From positions 1 to 46,618 of the forward strand of contig CAKUXR010000025.1 of NCBI GenBank assembly GCA_934700615.1: a stretch of 46,618 nucleotides of DNA, in the 5' to 3' direction. Positions 1-8,303 of the stretch are shown here, in pieces (positions within the stretch are counted from its first letter, which is position 1; each line of letters opens with the position of its first letter). The notes beneath the pieces are model-generated. The model did not search any database, was not told the DNA's origin, and worked only from the letters and a program-made list of their open reading frames with translations. This DNA comes from an uncultured Bacteroidales bacterium. GTDB lineage: Bacteria > Bacteroidota > Bacteroidia > Bacteroidales > UBA932. A program made the position numbers and the translations under genes.

Positions 1-10
1 AATTGCAAAA

Positions 11-48
11 GCCCCAGAATCGCCATTACAGCGCTCTGGGGCCTTTAT
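11..48. terminator. Rho-independent terminator at the left edge
   Basis: An 8-bp perfect stem (GCCCCAGA, 11-18, with TCTGGGGC, 35-42), extended inside by CGC/GCG, is followed by CTTTATAT. An A-rich run precedes it, so it could work in both directions. It probably ends a gene lying left of the window. Confidence 0.7.
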
Positions 49-117
49 ATCTTAAAACCAAAGTGTCAAAGACAGGAAGATAGCAAAAAAATCAGAAGTA
101 TGAAGAAAGACGGAGAA

Positions 118-151
118 AACATTTCCGGACGTCGCCGGAATGTTCTTTCTT
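118..151. terminator. Second terminator-like hairpin
   Basis: The arms AACATTTCCGG (118-128) and CCGGAATGTT (135-144) pair with one bulged T around the loop ACGTCG. AAAAC precedes the stem and CTTTCTT follows it. It lies between the first terminator and the xseA promoter and could insulate xseA from upstream transcription. Confidence 0.5.
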
Positions 152-162
152 GATGATTTTAT

Positions 163-193
163 TTTGAAATGAGTGAAACGGATTCTAAATTTG
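163..193 (+). promoter_or_regulatory. Bacteroidota-type promoter for the xseA operon
   Basis: An exact -7 box TAAATTTG (186-193) lies 19 nt after a -33 box TTTG (163-166). This matches the TTTG / TAnnTTTG architecture used by the primary sigma factor of this phylum. Transcription would start near 200, leaving a leader of about 95 nt. Confidence 0.65.
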
Positions 194-201
194 TAACTCG
201 G

Positions 202-277
202 GTTCCGCAGGCGCGGAACGCCGCTTTCCGGGCCCGGTCAGGGAGGAGGAGAGTCCCTTTGCCGGGGCCCTTCCGGG
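202..277 (+). other. Structured GC-rich 5' leader of xseA
   Basis: Immediately after the predicted start site, GTTCCGC (202-208) pairs with GCGGAAC (213-219). A second nested hairpin then pairs GGGCCCGG (230-237) with CCGGGGCCC (262-270) and, inside it, AGGGA (240-244) with TCCCT (254-258). A purine-rich GGAGGAGGAGAG loop sits at the tip. No known riboswitch or leader family is recognised. It could control translation or mRNA stability of the operon; this is inference from base pairing only. Confidence 0.4.
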
Positions 278-294
278 AGGCAGAGACATAATTA

Positions 295-1416
295 ATGACA
301 GGTGGTATGGAAAAAAACGTAATAGATCTTTACACGCTCCAGACACATCTGAAAACAGTGTTGGAGGGGGCTTTTCCGGCCCGTTTGTGGGTGAAGGCTG
401 AGATAAGCGCCGTGAAGGCCAGGCCGGGAGGGCATTGTTACATGGAACTTTCCCAGTCGGACGGAAACGGCCTTGTCGCAAAGGTTACGGCCATAATCTG
501 GAGTTCGAAATTCAGGTTCCTGGCTCCGTACTTCGAGTCGGAGACCGGAATTCCCCTTCAGGCCGGGATCAATGTTCTTGTGCAGGTTCAGGTCAATTTC
601 AGCCAGTTGTACGGACTGTCCGTGATAGTGGATGACATTGACCCTCAATATACTATCGGAGACAAGGAAAAGGAGAGGCAGGAAACCATAGCGCGTCTCG
701 GACGCGAAGGGCTGCTCGACAGACAGAAAAATCTGTCATTGGCCCCACTCCCTTACAGGCTTGCGGTCATATCCGCTCCTGACGCTGCCGGATATCGTGA
801 TTTTATGCGGCATCTTCATGAAAATGAATACGGATTTGTCTTTCACACAGACCTTTACGAGGCTGTGATGCAGGGCGTGTCCGCTCCGGAATCCATTTCC
901 GGGGCAATCGGAAGGGCAGCCGCTGCGGAATGTCCTTATGATGCCGTGCTGATATTGAGAGGCGGTGGGGCCAAACTGGACCTTGCATGTTTCGATGACT
1001 ACGAAGTCGCTGCAGCCATTGCAAAATGTCCCGTACCGGTGCTGACGGCAGTCGGCCATGACCAGGACTTTCATGTATGTGACATGGTTGCATGGAACTA
1101 CGTCAAGACCCCGACGGCGCTCGCAGATGTCTTTCTGGATATCTATATGGATGAAGACCAGAGGCTTATGTCCTATGGCTCCAGACTCAAGATGGCCTTT
1201 CTGAACAAGATTTCCGGGATGCAGTCCCGCATTGACCTTCTCGAATCCAGGATTTCGGGTGCGGATCCGAGGCGAATCCTTTCACGCGGCTACGCGTTGG
1301 TGCTCGACGGCGACGGTGTGGTCATGAAGGGCGCAGGAGGCAGAAAGAAGGGCGACAAAGTTTCAGTGATGTTCGCCGACGGGACATTGGATTGTATTGT
1401 CAATGAAAGCAGATGA
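295..1416 (+). CDS. xseA: Exodeoxyribonuclease VII large subunit
   Basis: Catalytic large subunit of exonuclease VII, which together with XseB degrades single-stranded DNA to oligonucleotides in the cytoplasm. The N-terminal OB-fold DNA-binding domain covers about residues 5-105 and contains SQLYGLSVIVDDI. The catalytic part carries the family signatures RGGGAKLDLACFDDYEVA and GHDQDFHVCD, followed by TPTALA. At 373 aa it is somewhat shorter than typical 400-450-aa members, mainly in the C-terminal coiled region. ATG codons at 295 and 307 are both possible; the second (MEKNVIDLYTL) fits family starts slightly better. It overlaps xseB by 4 bp (ATGA), so the two are translationally coupled. Confidence 0.93.
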   Translation: MTGGMEKNVIDLYTLQTHLKTVLEGAFPARLWVKAEISAVKARPGGHCYMELSQSDGNGLVAKVTAIIWSSKFRFLAPYFESETGIPLQAGINVLVQVQVNFSQLYGLSVIVDDIDPQYTIGDKEKERQETIARLGREGLLDRQKNLSLAPLPYRLAVISAPDAAGYRDFMRHLHENEYGFVFHTDLYEAVMQGVSAPESISGAIGRAAAAECPYDAVLILRGGGAKLDLACFDDYEVAAAIAKCPVPVLTAVGHDQDFHVCDMVAWNYVKTPTALADVFLDIYMDEDQRLMSYGSRLKMAFLNKISGMQSRIDLLESRISGADPRRILSRGYALVLDGDGVVMKGAGGRKKGDKVSVMFADGTLDCIVNESR

Positions 1417-1622
1417 CGGTTTCAACGGATTGGTATATGGATAAATTTGATTACAGAAAAGCTGTTGAGGAATTGGATAAAATCGCGGCTAAAGTCGAGG
1501 ACCCGGCTACGGGACTTGATGATATTGATGCCTATGTGAAGCGGTCAAAGGAACTGATTGCGGAGTGCCGCGCGTATCTGAGGAGCGTGAGAGACAAGGC
1601 TGACGACATGGATATGGCTTGA
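1413..1622 (+). CDS. xseB: Exodeoxyribonuclease VII small subunit
   Basis: Small helical subunit of exonuclease VII; several copies bind each XseA. The core reads FDYRKAVEELDKIAAKVEDP and continues with a second helix rich in charged residues, the usual XseB antiparallel helical hairpin. It is 69 aa from the ATG that overlaps the xseA stop codon, or 61 aa from the ATG at 1437. That second start (MDKFDYRKAVEEL) matches the usual XseB N-terminus better. The overlap with xseA and the 45-nt gap to glgB, with no terminator between them, place it inside the same transcription unit. Confidence 0.9.
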   Translation: MTVSTDWYMDKFDYRKAVEELDKIAAKVEDPATGLDDIDAYVKRSKELIAECRAYLRSVRDKADDMDMA

Positions 1623-1667
1623 TGAGCCTCTTGGTTTACAGGCCTTTAACGAGAAATTACCAGGATT

Positions 1668-3632
1668 ATGAAGAAGATATACGAGACCGACCCTTATTTG
1701 GCTCCGTACAAGGAAGCCATAGAGAAGCGTCATGAAAGAATATTGGAAGAGCGCGACAAGATTGCCCTGGACGGCTCCCTTGCCGACGGGCTGAACAACC
1801 ATCTGTACTATGGCCTGCACAGGGATGCCGACGGGAGCTGGGTCTTCCGTGAGTGGGCTCCCAATGCCAGCAGGATATACCTCATAGGCGAGTTCAACAA
1901 CTGGAGACGCACGGCGGCCTATTCGCTTAATCCTATCGGAGGCGGGAACTGGGAAATCCGCCTGCCCGCCATGTTCCTCCACCATCAGGAACTCTACAAA
2001 CTCTTCATCGAATGGCCGGGAGGCGGCGGGGAAAGGCTCCCTTCCTATGTCAGGAGGGTAGTGCAGGACCCTGTCACCAAGGTGTTCTGCGCACAGGTGT
2101 GGGAACCGGACGAGCAATATCAATGGAAGAACGCCAGGCCGGGCGCGAGACCTCATCCGCTGATCTATGAGTGCCACATAGGCATGAGTTCCGAAGAGGA
2201 AAAAGTCGCCACCTTCGAAGAGTTCCGTGTCAATGTTCTTCCTCATATCGAGGCACTTGGCTACGATACCATCCAGATTATGGCCTTGCAGGAGCACCCT
2301 TATTACGGCTCCTTCGGATACCAGGTTTCCAACTTCTACGCACTTTCTTCCAGATTCGGAACACCGGAGGAATTCAAACATCTTGTGGATGATGCACATG
2401 CCCGCGGCATAGCCGTCGTGATGGATATCGTCCATTCCCACAGCGTGGACAATGAGGCGGAAGGACTCAGCCTGTTCGACGGCAGGGAAGACCTGTATTT
2501 CTATAAGGGCCCCCAGGGACACCATCCTGCGTGGGGCTCCAGATGCTTCGACTACGGAAAGAGTGAAACCAAATATTTCCTCCTGTCCAACTGCAAGTTC
2601 TGGATGGAAGAATATCATCTGGACGGATTCAGGTTCGACGGTGTCACAAGTATGCTGTATTGGGACCACGGCCTGGGCAAGGACTTCGTCGGATATGACA
2701 ATTATTTCAATGCCGGTGTAGATGAAAATGCCGTGACTTATCTGGCATTGGCGGCAATGCTCGTGAAAGAGATTGACCCTGACGGAATTACCATTGCCGA
2801 GGATATGAGCGGAATGGCCGGACTGGCGGCTCCGTTCGAGGCCGGAGGACTTGGTTTCGAATTCCGTATGGCCATGGGCGTCGCGGACCATTGGATCAAG
2901 TGGCTGAAGGAAAAGACGGACGACCAGTGGAGCATGGGTGAAATCTGGTGGGAACTTACCAACAAGCGAGAGGATGAGAAGACCATCAGTTACGCCGAGT
3001 GCCACGACCAGGCGCTGGTGGGAGACAAAACCCTCATATTCAGACTTATAGACAAGGAGATGTACACGTCGATGAACATTGACTCCAAGAGTCTTGTCGT
3101 CGATAGGGGCATCGCTCTGCACAAGATGATAAGGCTGGTCACCATCGCGACGGCAGGTGACGGGTACCTGACTTTCATGGGAAATGAGTTCGGACATCCC
3201 GAGTGGATAGATTTTCCCCGTGCCGGAAACGGATGGTCGTATAAATATGCCAGAAGACAATGGTCTCTGTGCAAACCTGACTATCTCCGCTACAAGTATC
3301 TGATGAATTTCGATTCTGACATGATTCATCTGTTCAGAAAAGAGAATCTTCTGGCTTATAAGCCGGAATTGATCAGAGCTGACGAGGAGAAGAAAGTCTT
3401 GATTTTCAGACGCAAAAATTATATCTTTGCACTCGATTTTAACCCTTCAGAATCATTCACCGGCTACGCTGTCGAAGCTCCGGAAGGAGATTGGGAGCTT
3501 GAACTGGATTCTGATGAGAAGCGGTATGACGGATTCTCCAGACTTGCAGAAGGAGAAGTGCATCATTCCGATACCGGCATCACTATGTATCTTCCTAGCC
3601 GATGTGCGCTGGTATTCAGACGTAAATCATAA
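1668..3632 (+). CDS. glgB: 1,4-alpha-glucan branching enzyme, eukaryote-like GH13_8
   Basis: It transfers alpha-1,4 chain segments to form alpha-1,6 branches in glycogen. Order: a helical N-terminus, a CBM48-type beta domain at about residues 50-150 (WAPNASRIYLIGEFNNW), the GH13 barrel from about 185 to 530, and a C-terminal beta domain. Catalytic residues are visible: nucleophile D324 in GFRFDGVTSM, acid/base E378 in IAEDMSGM and the transition-state Asp D447 in ECHDQALVGDK. The DGFRFDGVTSM and YAECHDQALVGDK signatures are those of the eukaryotic/GH13_8 branch, not the classical bacterial GlgB (GH13_9). It is complete at 654 aa and starts the glucan cluster, 16 nt before the debranching gene. 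Confidence 0.93.
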   Translation: MKKIYETDPYLAPYKEAIEKRHERILEERDKIALDGSLADGLNNHLYYGLHRDADGSWVFREWAPNASRIYLIGEFNNWRRTAAYSLNPIGGGNWEIRLPAMFLHHQELYKLFIEWPGGGGERLPSYVRRVVQDPVTKVFCAQVWEPDEQYQWKNARPGARPHPLIYECHIGMSSEEEKVATFEEFRVNVLPHIEALGYDTIQIMALQEHPYYGSFGYQVSNFYALSSRFGTPEEFKHLVDDAHARGIAVVMDIVHSHSVDNEAEGLSLFDGREDLYFYKGPQGHHPAWGSRCFDYGKSETKYFLLSNCKFWMEEYHLDGFRFDGVTSMLYWDHGLGKDFVGYDNYFNAGVDENAVTYLALAAMLVKEIDPDGITIAEDMSGMAGLAAPFEAGGLGFEFRMAMGVADHWIKWLKEKTDDQWSMGEIWWELTNKREDEKTISYAECHDQALVGDKTLIFRLIDKEMYTSMNIDSKSLVVDRGIALHKMIRLVTIATAGDGYLTFMGNEFGHPEWIDFPRAGNGWSYKYARRQWSLCKPDYLRYKYLMNFDSDMIHLFRKENLLAYKPELIRADEEKKVLIFRRKNYIFALDFNPSESFTGYAVEAPEGDWELELDSDEKRYDGFSRLAEGEVHHSDTGITMYLPSRCALVFRRKS

Positions 3633-3648
3633 AAACTAAATATAAAAT

Positions 3649-5580
3649 ATGGCATTCCTGAATTTCAACAAGGCGGAGCTTGTGAATCTCTCGTACTCAT
3701 TGAAGAGAGAGATTATATGTGCCAATAAGACAGGTGCTTACTGCAACACCTCCATTGTCACATGCAACACGAGACGCTATCACGGACTGCTGGGCGTACC
3801 CGTTGACAATTTCGGCGGCAGCAAATACATGCTGCTGTCATCTGTCGATGAGAGCCTTGCTGTGAACGGAAAAGTATTCAACCTCGGAATCCATTGCTAT
3901 GGAGACATTTATGAGCCGCGCGGCCATAAATATATCGTTGACTTCATGGCAGACCCGATTCCGCAGATTGTCTATAGGGTAGGCGAAATGGAGTTCGTCA
4001 AGAGTATCATGCTTGTTCCTGACAGGGACCAGGTGATGATCCGTTATGAACTCAGAAAATCACCTGCCGAAGTAACATTGAACCTGAAGCCTTTCCTGGC
4101 ATTCAGAAATATTCATAGTCTCACCAAGCAGAATTCAGAAGCTTGCACAGACTACAGGGTTATCGGCAACGGAGTCTCTTTCAATATGTATGAAGGATTC
4201 CCTGACCTTGACCTCCAGCTCAGTTCTTCTTCATTCGAATTCAAATCCGCTCCATACTGGTACAATGGAATAACATATTCCGACGAGGCGAGGCGCGGTT
4301 TCGAGTGCAAGGAGGATCTGTTCGTTCCGGGAGCATTCATCCTGAAGATGAAGCAGGGAGATTCAGTTATCCTCTCGGCTTCTGTCAATGAAGAGAATCC
4401 TCGCGTGATAACGAGAAAATTCAATACTGTCCTCAAGGGCATGAAGGATATCGGAAGTTTTCACGACCAGCTGGTGCACTGTGCTGACCTCCTTATCCGT
4501 GACAGAAACGGTAAGAAGAGCATAACTGCCGGATTCTCATGGCTTTACACCGGACTCCTCAGAGAATCATTGTTCTCTCTTCCGGGACTTACGCTTGCGA
4601 CCGGAAAGAAAAACGAGTTTGAGGAGATTCTGGACAACCTTATCGCAGACAATCAGGAAAGGTTCTTCCACCGCACGACTCAGGTTGAGGCACCTCTGAT
4701 GCTCGCATCTGTTCTCCAGGAATATATCGCAGCGGGCGCATCCGCCAAGAAGGTCTGGGCAAAATATGGCGACGTGGTGAAGCGCGTCGTGGAAAGCTAT
4801 TCCCCTGGTAACAGAAAGGAGATTTCCCTCCAGCCGGACGGACTGCTCTGGGCACAGAAAGACAGGACGGCATTGACATGGATGAACGCATACGTTGACG
4901 GCAACCCTGTAACGGAAAGAGCGGGATACCAGGTCGAGACCAACGCCTTGTGGTACGACATGCTCTGCTTCTCCACCGAAATGGACGAGAAGTACGGCGA
5001 CGGCAAATTCGCGGCTGTGTGGACTCCGGTAAGAGACCTTGTCAAGGCCAACTATCAGCCGACATTCTGGATGAAAGACAAGGGCTACCTTGCTGACTAT
5101 GTCGACAATAACGGTCAGAATACCGATGTGCGCCCGAACCAGCTGTTCGCACTTGCAATCTTCCACCAGCTTGTGGATGACAGCGTGATGAACAGCGTCA
5201 TGAATATCGTTGACAGAGAACTTGCCACATCCAGGGGAATCAGGACACTGTCCCCTCGCGACATGAAATACAGAGGCGTATATGAGGGTAACCAGACGGA
5301 GCGTGACAATGCATATCAGCAGGGTTGCGCATGGCCTGCGCTGCTTCTGTTCTATGCCAATGCCAAGTTCAAGATGCACGGGGCAGCATATTGCCGCAGG
5401 GCCGAGATGCTCATCGAAGGATTCTATGACGACCTGAACAAGCACGGCGTGGGAGCATTCTCCGAACTTTACGACGGAGACCCGCCTCACGAGCCTCACG
5501 GGGCGATTTCGTCTGCATTGAGCACGGCGGCTCTTCTTTACGTGGAAAGTATGATCAATAAATATAGGGAGGAAAGATAA
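3649..5580 (+). CDS. Glycogen debranching enzyme (amylo-alpha-1,6-glucosidase, GH133)
   Basis: It hydrolyses the alpha-1,6-linked glucose at limit-dextrin branch points. The N-terminal GDE_N-type domain (about residues 1-230) carries TRRYHGLLGVPV. The C-terminal (alpha/alpha)6 GDE catalytic domain spans about 280-640 and carries LTWMNAYVDG and GYQVETNALWYDM. The usual motif in the prokaryotic relatives I recall is TWMDA; here residue 413 is Asn, which may matter for catalysis. The 643-aa protein lacks the 4-alpha-glucanotransferase half of eukaryotic debranchers, as expected for bacterial GH133. Its stop codon overlaps the next start (TAATG), implying coupled translation. Confidence 0.88.
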   Translation: MAFLNFNKAELVNLSYSLKREIICANKTGAYCNTSIVTCNTRRYHGLLGVPVDNFGGSKYMLLSSVDESLAVNGKVFNLGIHCYGDIYEPRGHKYIVDFMADPIPQIVYRVGEMEFVKSIMLVPDRDQVMIRYELRKSPAEVTLNLKPFLAFRNIHSLTKQNSEACTDYRVIGNGVSFNMYEGFPDLDLQLSSSSFEFKSAPYWYNGITYSDEARRGFECKEDLFVPGAFILKMKQGDSVILSASVNEENPRVITRKFNTVLKGMKDIGSFHDQLVHCADLLIRDRNGKKSITAGFSWLYTGLLRESLFSLPGLTLATGKKNEFEEILDNLIADNQERFFHRTTQVEAPLMLASVLQEYIAAGASAKKVWAKYGDVVKRVVESYSPGNRKEISLQPDGLLWAQKDRTALTWMNAYVDGNPVTERAGYQVETNALWYDMLCFSTEMDEKYGDGKFAAVWTPVRDLVKANYQPTFWMKDKGYLADYVDNNGQNTDVRPNQLFALAIFHQLVDDSVMNSVMNIVDRELATSRGIRTLSPRDMKYRGVYEGNQTERDNAYQQGCAWPALLLFYANAKFKMHGAAYCRRAEMLIEGFYDDLNKHGVGAFSELYDGDPPHEPHGAISSALSTAALLYVESMINKYREER

Positions 5581-6872
5581 TGAAAGTGCTGATGTTCGGA
5601 TGGGAATTCCCTCCACATATTGCCGGCGGACTCGGAACAGCCTGCTACGGAATCGTCAAAGGCTTGGCACACAATGGTGTAGAGACCATGTTCGTGATGC
5701 CTTCGGCATCGGGCGATGAGGATAAGAGTGCTGCGGATATTATCAATGCCAGTGATGTCCCTGTTGAGATTACGGACACCATGAACGTGGATGACTTCCT
5801 CGACAAGGTGCAGTTCGTGCATATCGGTACCAACATGGTTCCGTACCTTGATCCTGAAGAGTTCCATACTCTCGTTGAGGAAGACAGGAAGCGTCAGGTC
5901 CGTGACTTTACCGTGAACTATGGTCATACCTACAAATTCTCCGGAAAATACGGCTCGAACCTGATGGAAGAGGTTGCCAGATATGCTATGGTGGGCGGAA
6001 CCATCGCCATGACACACAAGGATGAGTTCGATGTCATCCATGCGCATGACTGGCTTACATACAATGCCGGAATCGCTGCCAAGAGGCTCTCCGGAAAACC
6101 GCTCGTAGTGCATGTCCACGCGACATCGTTCGACAGAAGCAGTGACAATAACATTGACACTCGCGTCTATGAAATCGAGAAGCGCGGAATGGAGGCTGCG
6201 GACAAAGTGATTACCGTGAGCGACCTTACCAGAAACATCGTGATTACGAAGTACGGCATTGACCCTGCAAAGGTCGTTACCGTGCATAACGCCGTGGATT
6301 TCAGCGGAAGAAGTGAAGTCAAGGTGGAAAAGGGTGTGAAGGACAAGGTCGTGACGTTCCTCGGCCGAATCACTTTCCAGAAGGGTCCTGAGTATTTCAT
6401 CGAGGCTGCTGCCAAAGTGCTGAAGAGATGTGACAATGTCCGTTTCGTGATGGCCGGCAGCGGAGATATGATGAACAGGTCTATCCGCCAGGTGGCGAGA
6501 CTCGGAATTTCAGACAGGTTCCACTTTACAGGATTCCTCCGCGGAAATGAGGTGCAGAAGATGTTCGCATTGTCAGACGTATATGTAATGCCTTCTGTAT
6601 CGGAGCCTTTCGGAATTTCCCCTCTCGAGGCTATGCGCTCAGGAGTGCCTTCAGTCATTTCCAGACAGTCAGGTGCTGCCGAGGTCCTCAAATATGCATT
6701 CAAGGTGGACTTCTGGGATGTGGATGCCATGGCGGACGAGATTTATGCTCTTCTGCAGTATCCTGCACTTTCCCAGTTCGCATCCCAGTTCGGCTATGAC
6801 GAGGTCAATACCCTCAAATGGAACAACGCCGCCGCCAAAATCAAGAGCGTTTACGAATCAGTTGTAAAATAA
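5580..6872 (+). CDS. GT4-family glycosyltransferase of the glycogen cluster
   Basis: A retaining GT-B glycosyltransferase. The N-terminal domain starts MKVLMFGWEFPPHIAGGLGT, the acceptor/glycine loop seen in starch- and glycogen-synthase-like enzymes, and contains VIHAHDWLTY. The C-terminal nucleotide-sugar domain begins near residue 255 (VVTFLGRITFQKGPEYF) and has the EX7E motif, E342 and E350, in SEPFGISPLEAM. At 430 aa it is a compact GT4 enzyme. In this position, between a debrancher and a GH57 enzyme, it probably adds glucose from a nucleotide sugar to an alpha-glucan or a primer. The donor and product cannot be read from the sequence. Its start overlaps the preceding stop by one base. 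Confidence 0.85.
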   Translation: MKVLMFGWEFPPHIAGGLGTACYGIVKGLAHNGVETMFVMPSASGDEDKSAADIINASDVPVEITDTMNVDDFLDKVQFVHIGTNMVPYLDPEEFHTLVEEDRKRQVRDFTVNYGHTYKFSGKYGSNLMEEVARYAMVGGTIAMTHKDEFDVIHAHDWLTYNAGIAAKRLSGKPLVVHVHATSFDRSSDNNIDTRVYEIEKRGMEAADKVITVSDLTRNIVITKYGIDPAKVVTVHNAVDFSGRSEVKVEKGVKDKVVTFLGRITFQKGPEYFIEAAAKVLKRCDNVRFVMAGSGDMMNRSIRQVARLGISDRFHFTGFLRGNEVQKMFALSDVYVMPSVSEPFGISPLEAMRSGVPSVISRQSGAAEVLKYAFKVDFWDVDAMADEIYALLQYPALSQFASQFGYDEVNTLKWNNAAAKIKSVYESVVK

Positions 6873-6884
6873 AATGATATAGAT

Positions 6885-8303
6885 ATGACCCAGAAAAATT
6901 TATGCCTGTATTTCCAGATCCATCAGCCTACCAGACTGAGACTTTACAGGTTTTTCGATATCGGCAAGGATTCACATTATTATGATGACTTCACCAACAG
7001 GACCATTCTCAGGAGAGTGGCTGACTTGTGCTATCTTCCGATGAACAAGCTCCTGCTTGAACTCATCAATCAGCACAAGGGCGCATTCAAGGTGGCTTTC
7101 TCCATAAGCGGTTCAGCATTGGAGCAGTTCGAGAGATATGCACCTGAAGTCATTGACAGTTTCCGCAAACTCGCGGACACGGGCTGCGCCGAGTTCCTCT
7201 GTGAAACCTATTATCACTCATTGGCTTCCCTCGCTTCGGAGCCTGAGTTCAAACACCAGGTCCTCAAGCACAAGGCTGCCATCGAGCACTATTTCGGAGT
7301 TACTCCGGTGACATTCAGAAATACCGAGCTCATCTACTCTGACACTATCGGTGCACAGGTTTACGACATGGGATTCCACACGATGCTTACCGAGGGCGCA
7401 AGACACATCCTCGCATGGAGAAGCCCAGATTTCGTATATTCCGATGACAGGCAGACCAGGCTGAAACTCCTTCTCAGGAACTACTCTCTCAGCGACGATA
7501 TCGCATTCAGATTCTCTGACAGGGCGTGGGCAGAGTGGCCTCTTACTGCCGAGAAGTACCTCGGATGGCTAAAGAATGACATCAACACCTCTGCAGGTGA
7601 CGTGATCAACCTGTTCATGGATTATGAGACCTTCGGCGAGCACCAGAACGCCGCTTCAGGTATCTTCGACTTCATGAAGTTCCTCCCTGAGACCATCCTC
7701 AATGACGGCACATTCCGCTTCAGCACCCCTTCAGAGGTCGCAAAAGCTTGCAAACCAGTGTCTTCACTCGAAGTTCCGGAGCCTATTTCATGGGCTGACG
7801 AGGAGCGTGACGTTACTGCATGGCTCGGAAACGAGCTCCAGCAGGAGGCCTACAACAAGCTCTACGCCCAGTATGAGAAGCTCGCTCTTGTCAATGACCC
7901 TGCACTCTACAATGATTTCGGCCATCTGCAGGAGAGCGACCACTTCTATTATATGTGCACAAAATTCTTCTCAGACGGAGAAGTCCACAAATATTTCAAC
8001 CCTTACGACACCCCTTACGAGGCGTTCATCAACTATATGAACGTTTTGAGTGATTTTATTATCAGGGTGGATGAGGAATATTCCGCAACTGTTGCTAAAT
8101 TTGCAACTTCTGAAAATCAGGAGACTGAGAAAAAGAAGCCGGCAAAAAAAGCGGAACCGGCTGAAAACAAGAAGACTAAGACGACCTTGACATCTGAAAA
8201 AACTGTGAAGGCCGCGAAAAAGTCTGCAGGTAAAGCGGTGAAACCGGAGGCGGCAAAGGAGAAGAAAAATTCGAAGCCTGCCGTAAAAAAGAAAAGTGAA
8301 TAA
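6885..8303 (+). CDS. GH57 alpha-glucan hydrolase/transferase with lysine-rich tail
   Basis: Family GH57 enzymes act on alpha-1,4 or alpha-1,6 glucans (amylase, 4-alpha-glucanotransferase or branching activity). Conserved regions are present: FQIHQPTR at the N-terminus, the nucleophile E148 in FRNTELIYSD and the acid/base D246 in FMDYETFGEH. The catalytic body ends near residue 400. It is followed by about 65 residues of Lys/Ala/Pro/Glu repeats (KKKPAKKAEPAENKK, KAAKKSAGKAVKPEAAKEKK) with no hydrophobic character, resembling histone H1 tails. No signal peptide is seen, so it acts in the cytoplasm. The stop overlaps the start of the synthase/phosphorylase gene (TAATG). Exact specificity is undetermined. 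Confidence 0.87.
   Translation: MTQKNLCLYFQIHQPTRLRLYRFFDIGKDSHYYDDFTNRTILRRVADLCYLPMNKLLLELINQHKGAFKVAFSISGSALEQFERYAPEVIDSFRKLADTGCAEFLCETYYHSLASLASEPEFKHQVLKHKAAIEHYFGVTPVTFRNTELIYSDTIGAQVYDMGFHTMLTEGARHILAWRSPDFVYSDDRQTRLKLLLRNYSLSDDIAFRFSDRAWAEWPLTAEKYLGWLKNDINTSAGDVINLFMDYETFGEHQNAASGIFDFMKFLPETILNDGTFRFSTPSEVAKACKPVSSLEVPEPISWADEERDVTAWLGNELQQEAYNKLYAQYEKLALVNDPALYNDFGHLQESDHFYYMCTKFFSDGEVHKYFNPYDTPYEAFINYMNVLSDFIIRVDEEYSATVAKFATSENQETEKKKPAKKAEPAENKKTKTTLTSEKTVKAAKKSAGKAVKPEAAKEKKNSKPAVKKKSE

Noticed and set aside
1545..3329. A 594-codon open frame on the minus strand opposite glgB
   Set aside because: It lies antisense to an unmistakable branching enzyme with intact catalytic residues, and its translation shows no family features or plausible start context; it is a by-product of codon bias.
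4567..5616. A 349-codon minus-strand frame opposite the debranching enzyme
   Set aside because: Antisense shadow of the GDE catalytic domain, with Cys/His-rich composition typical of such shadows.
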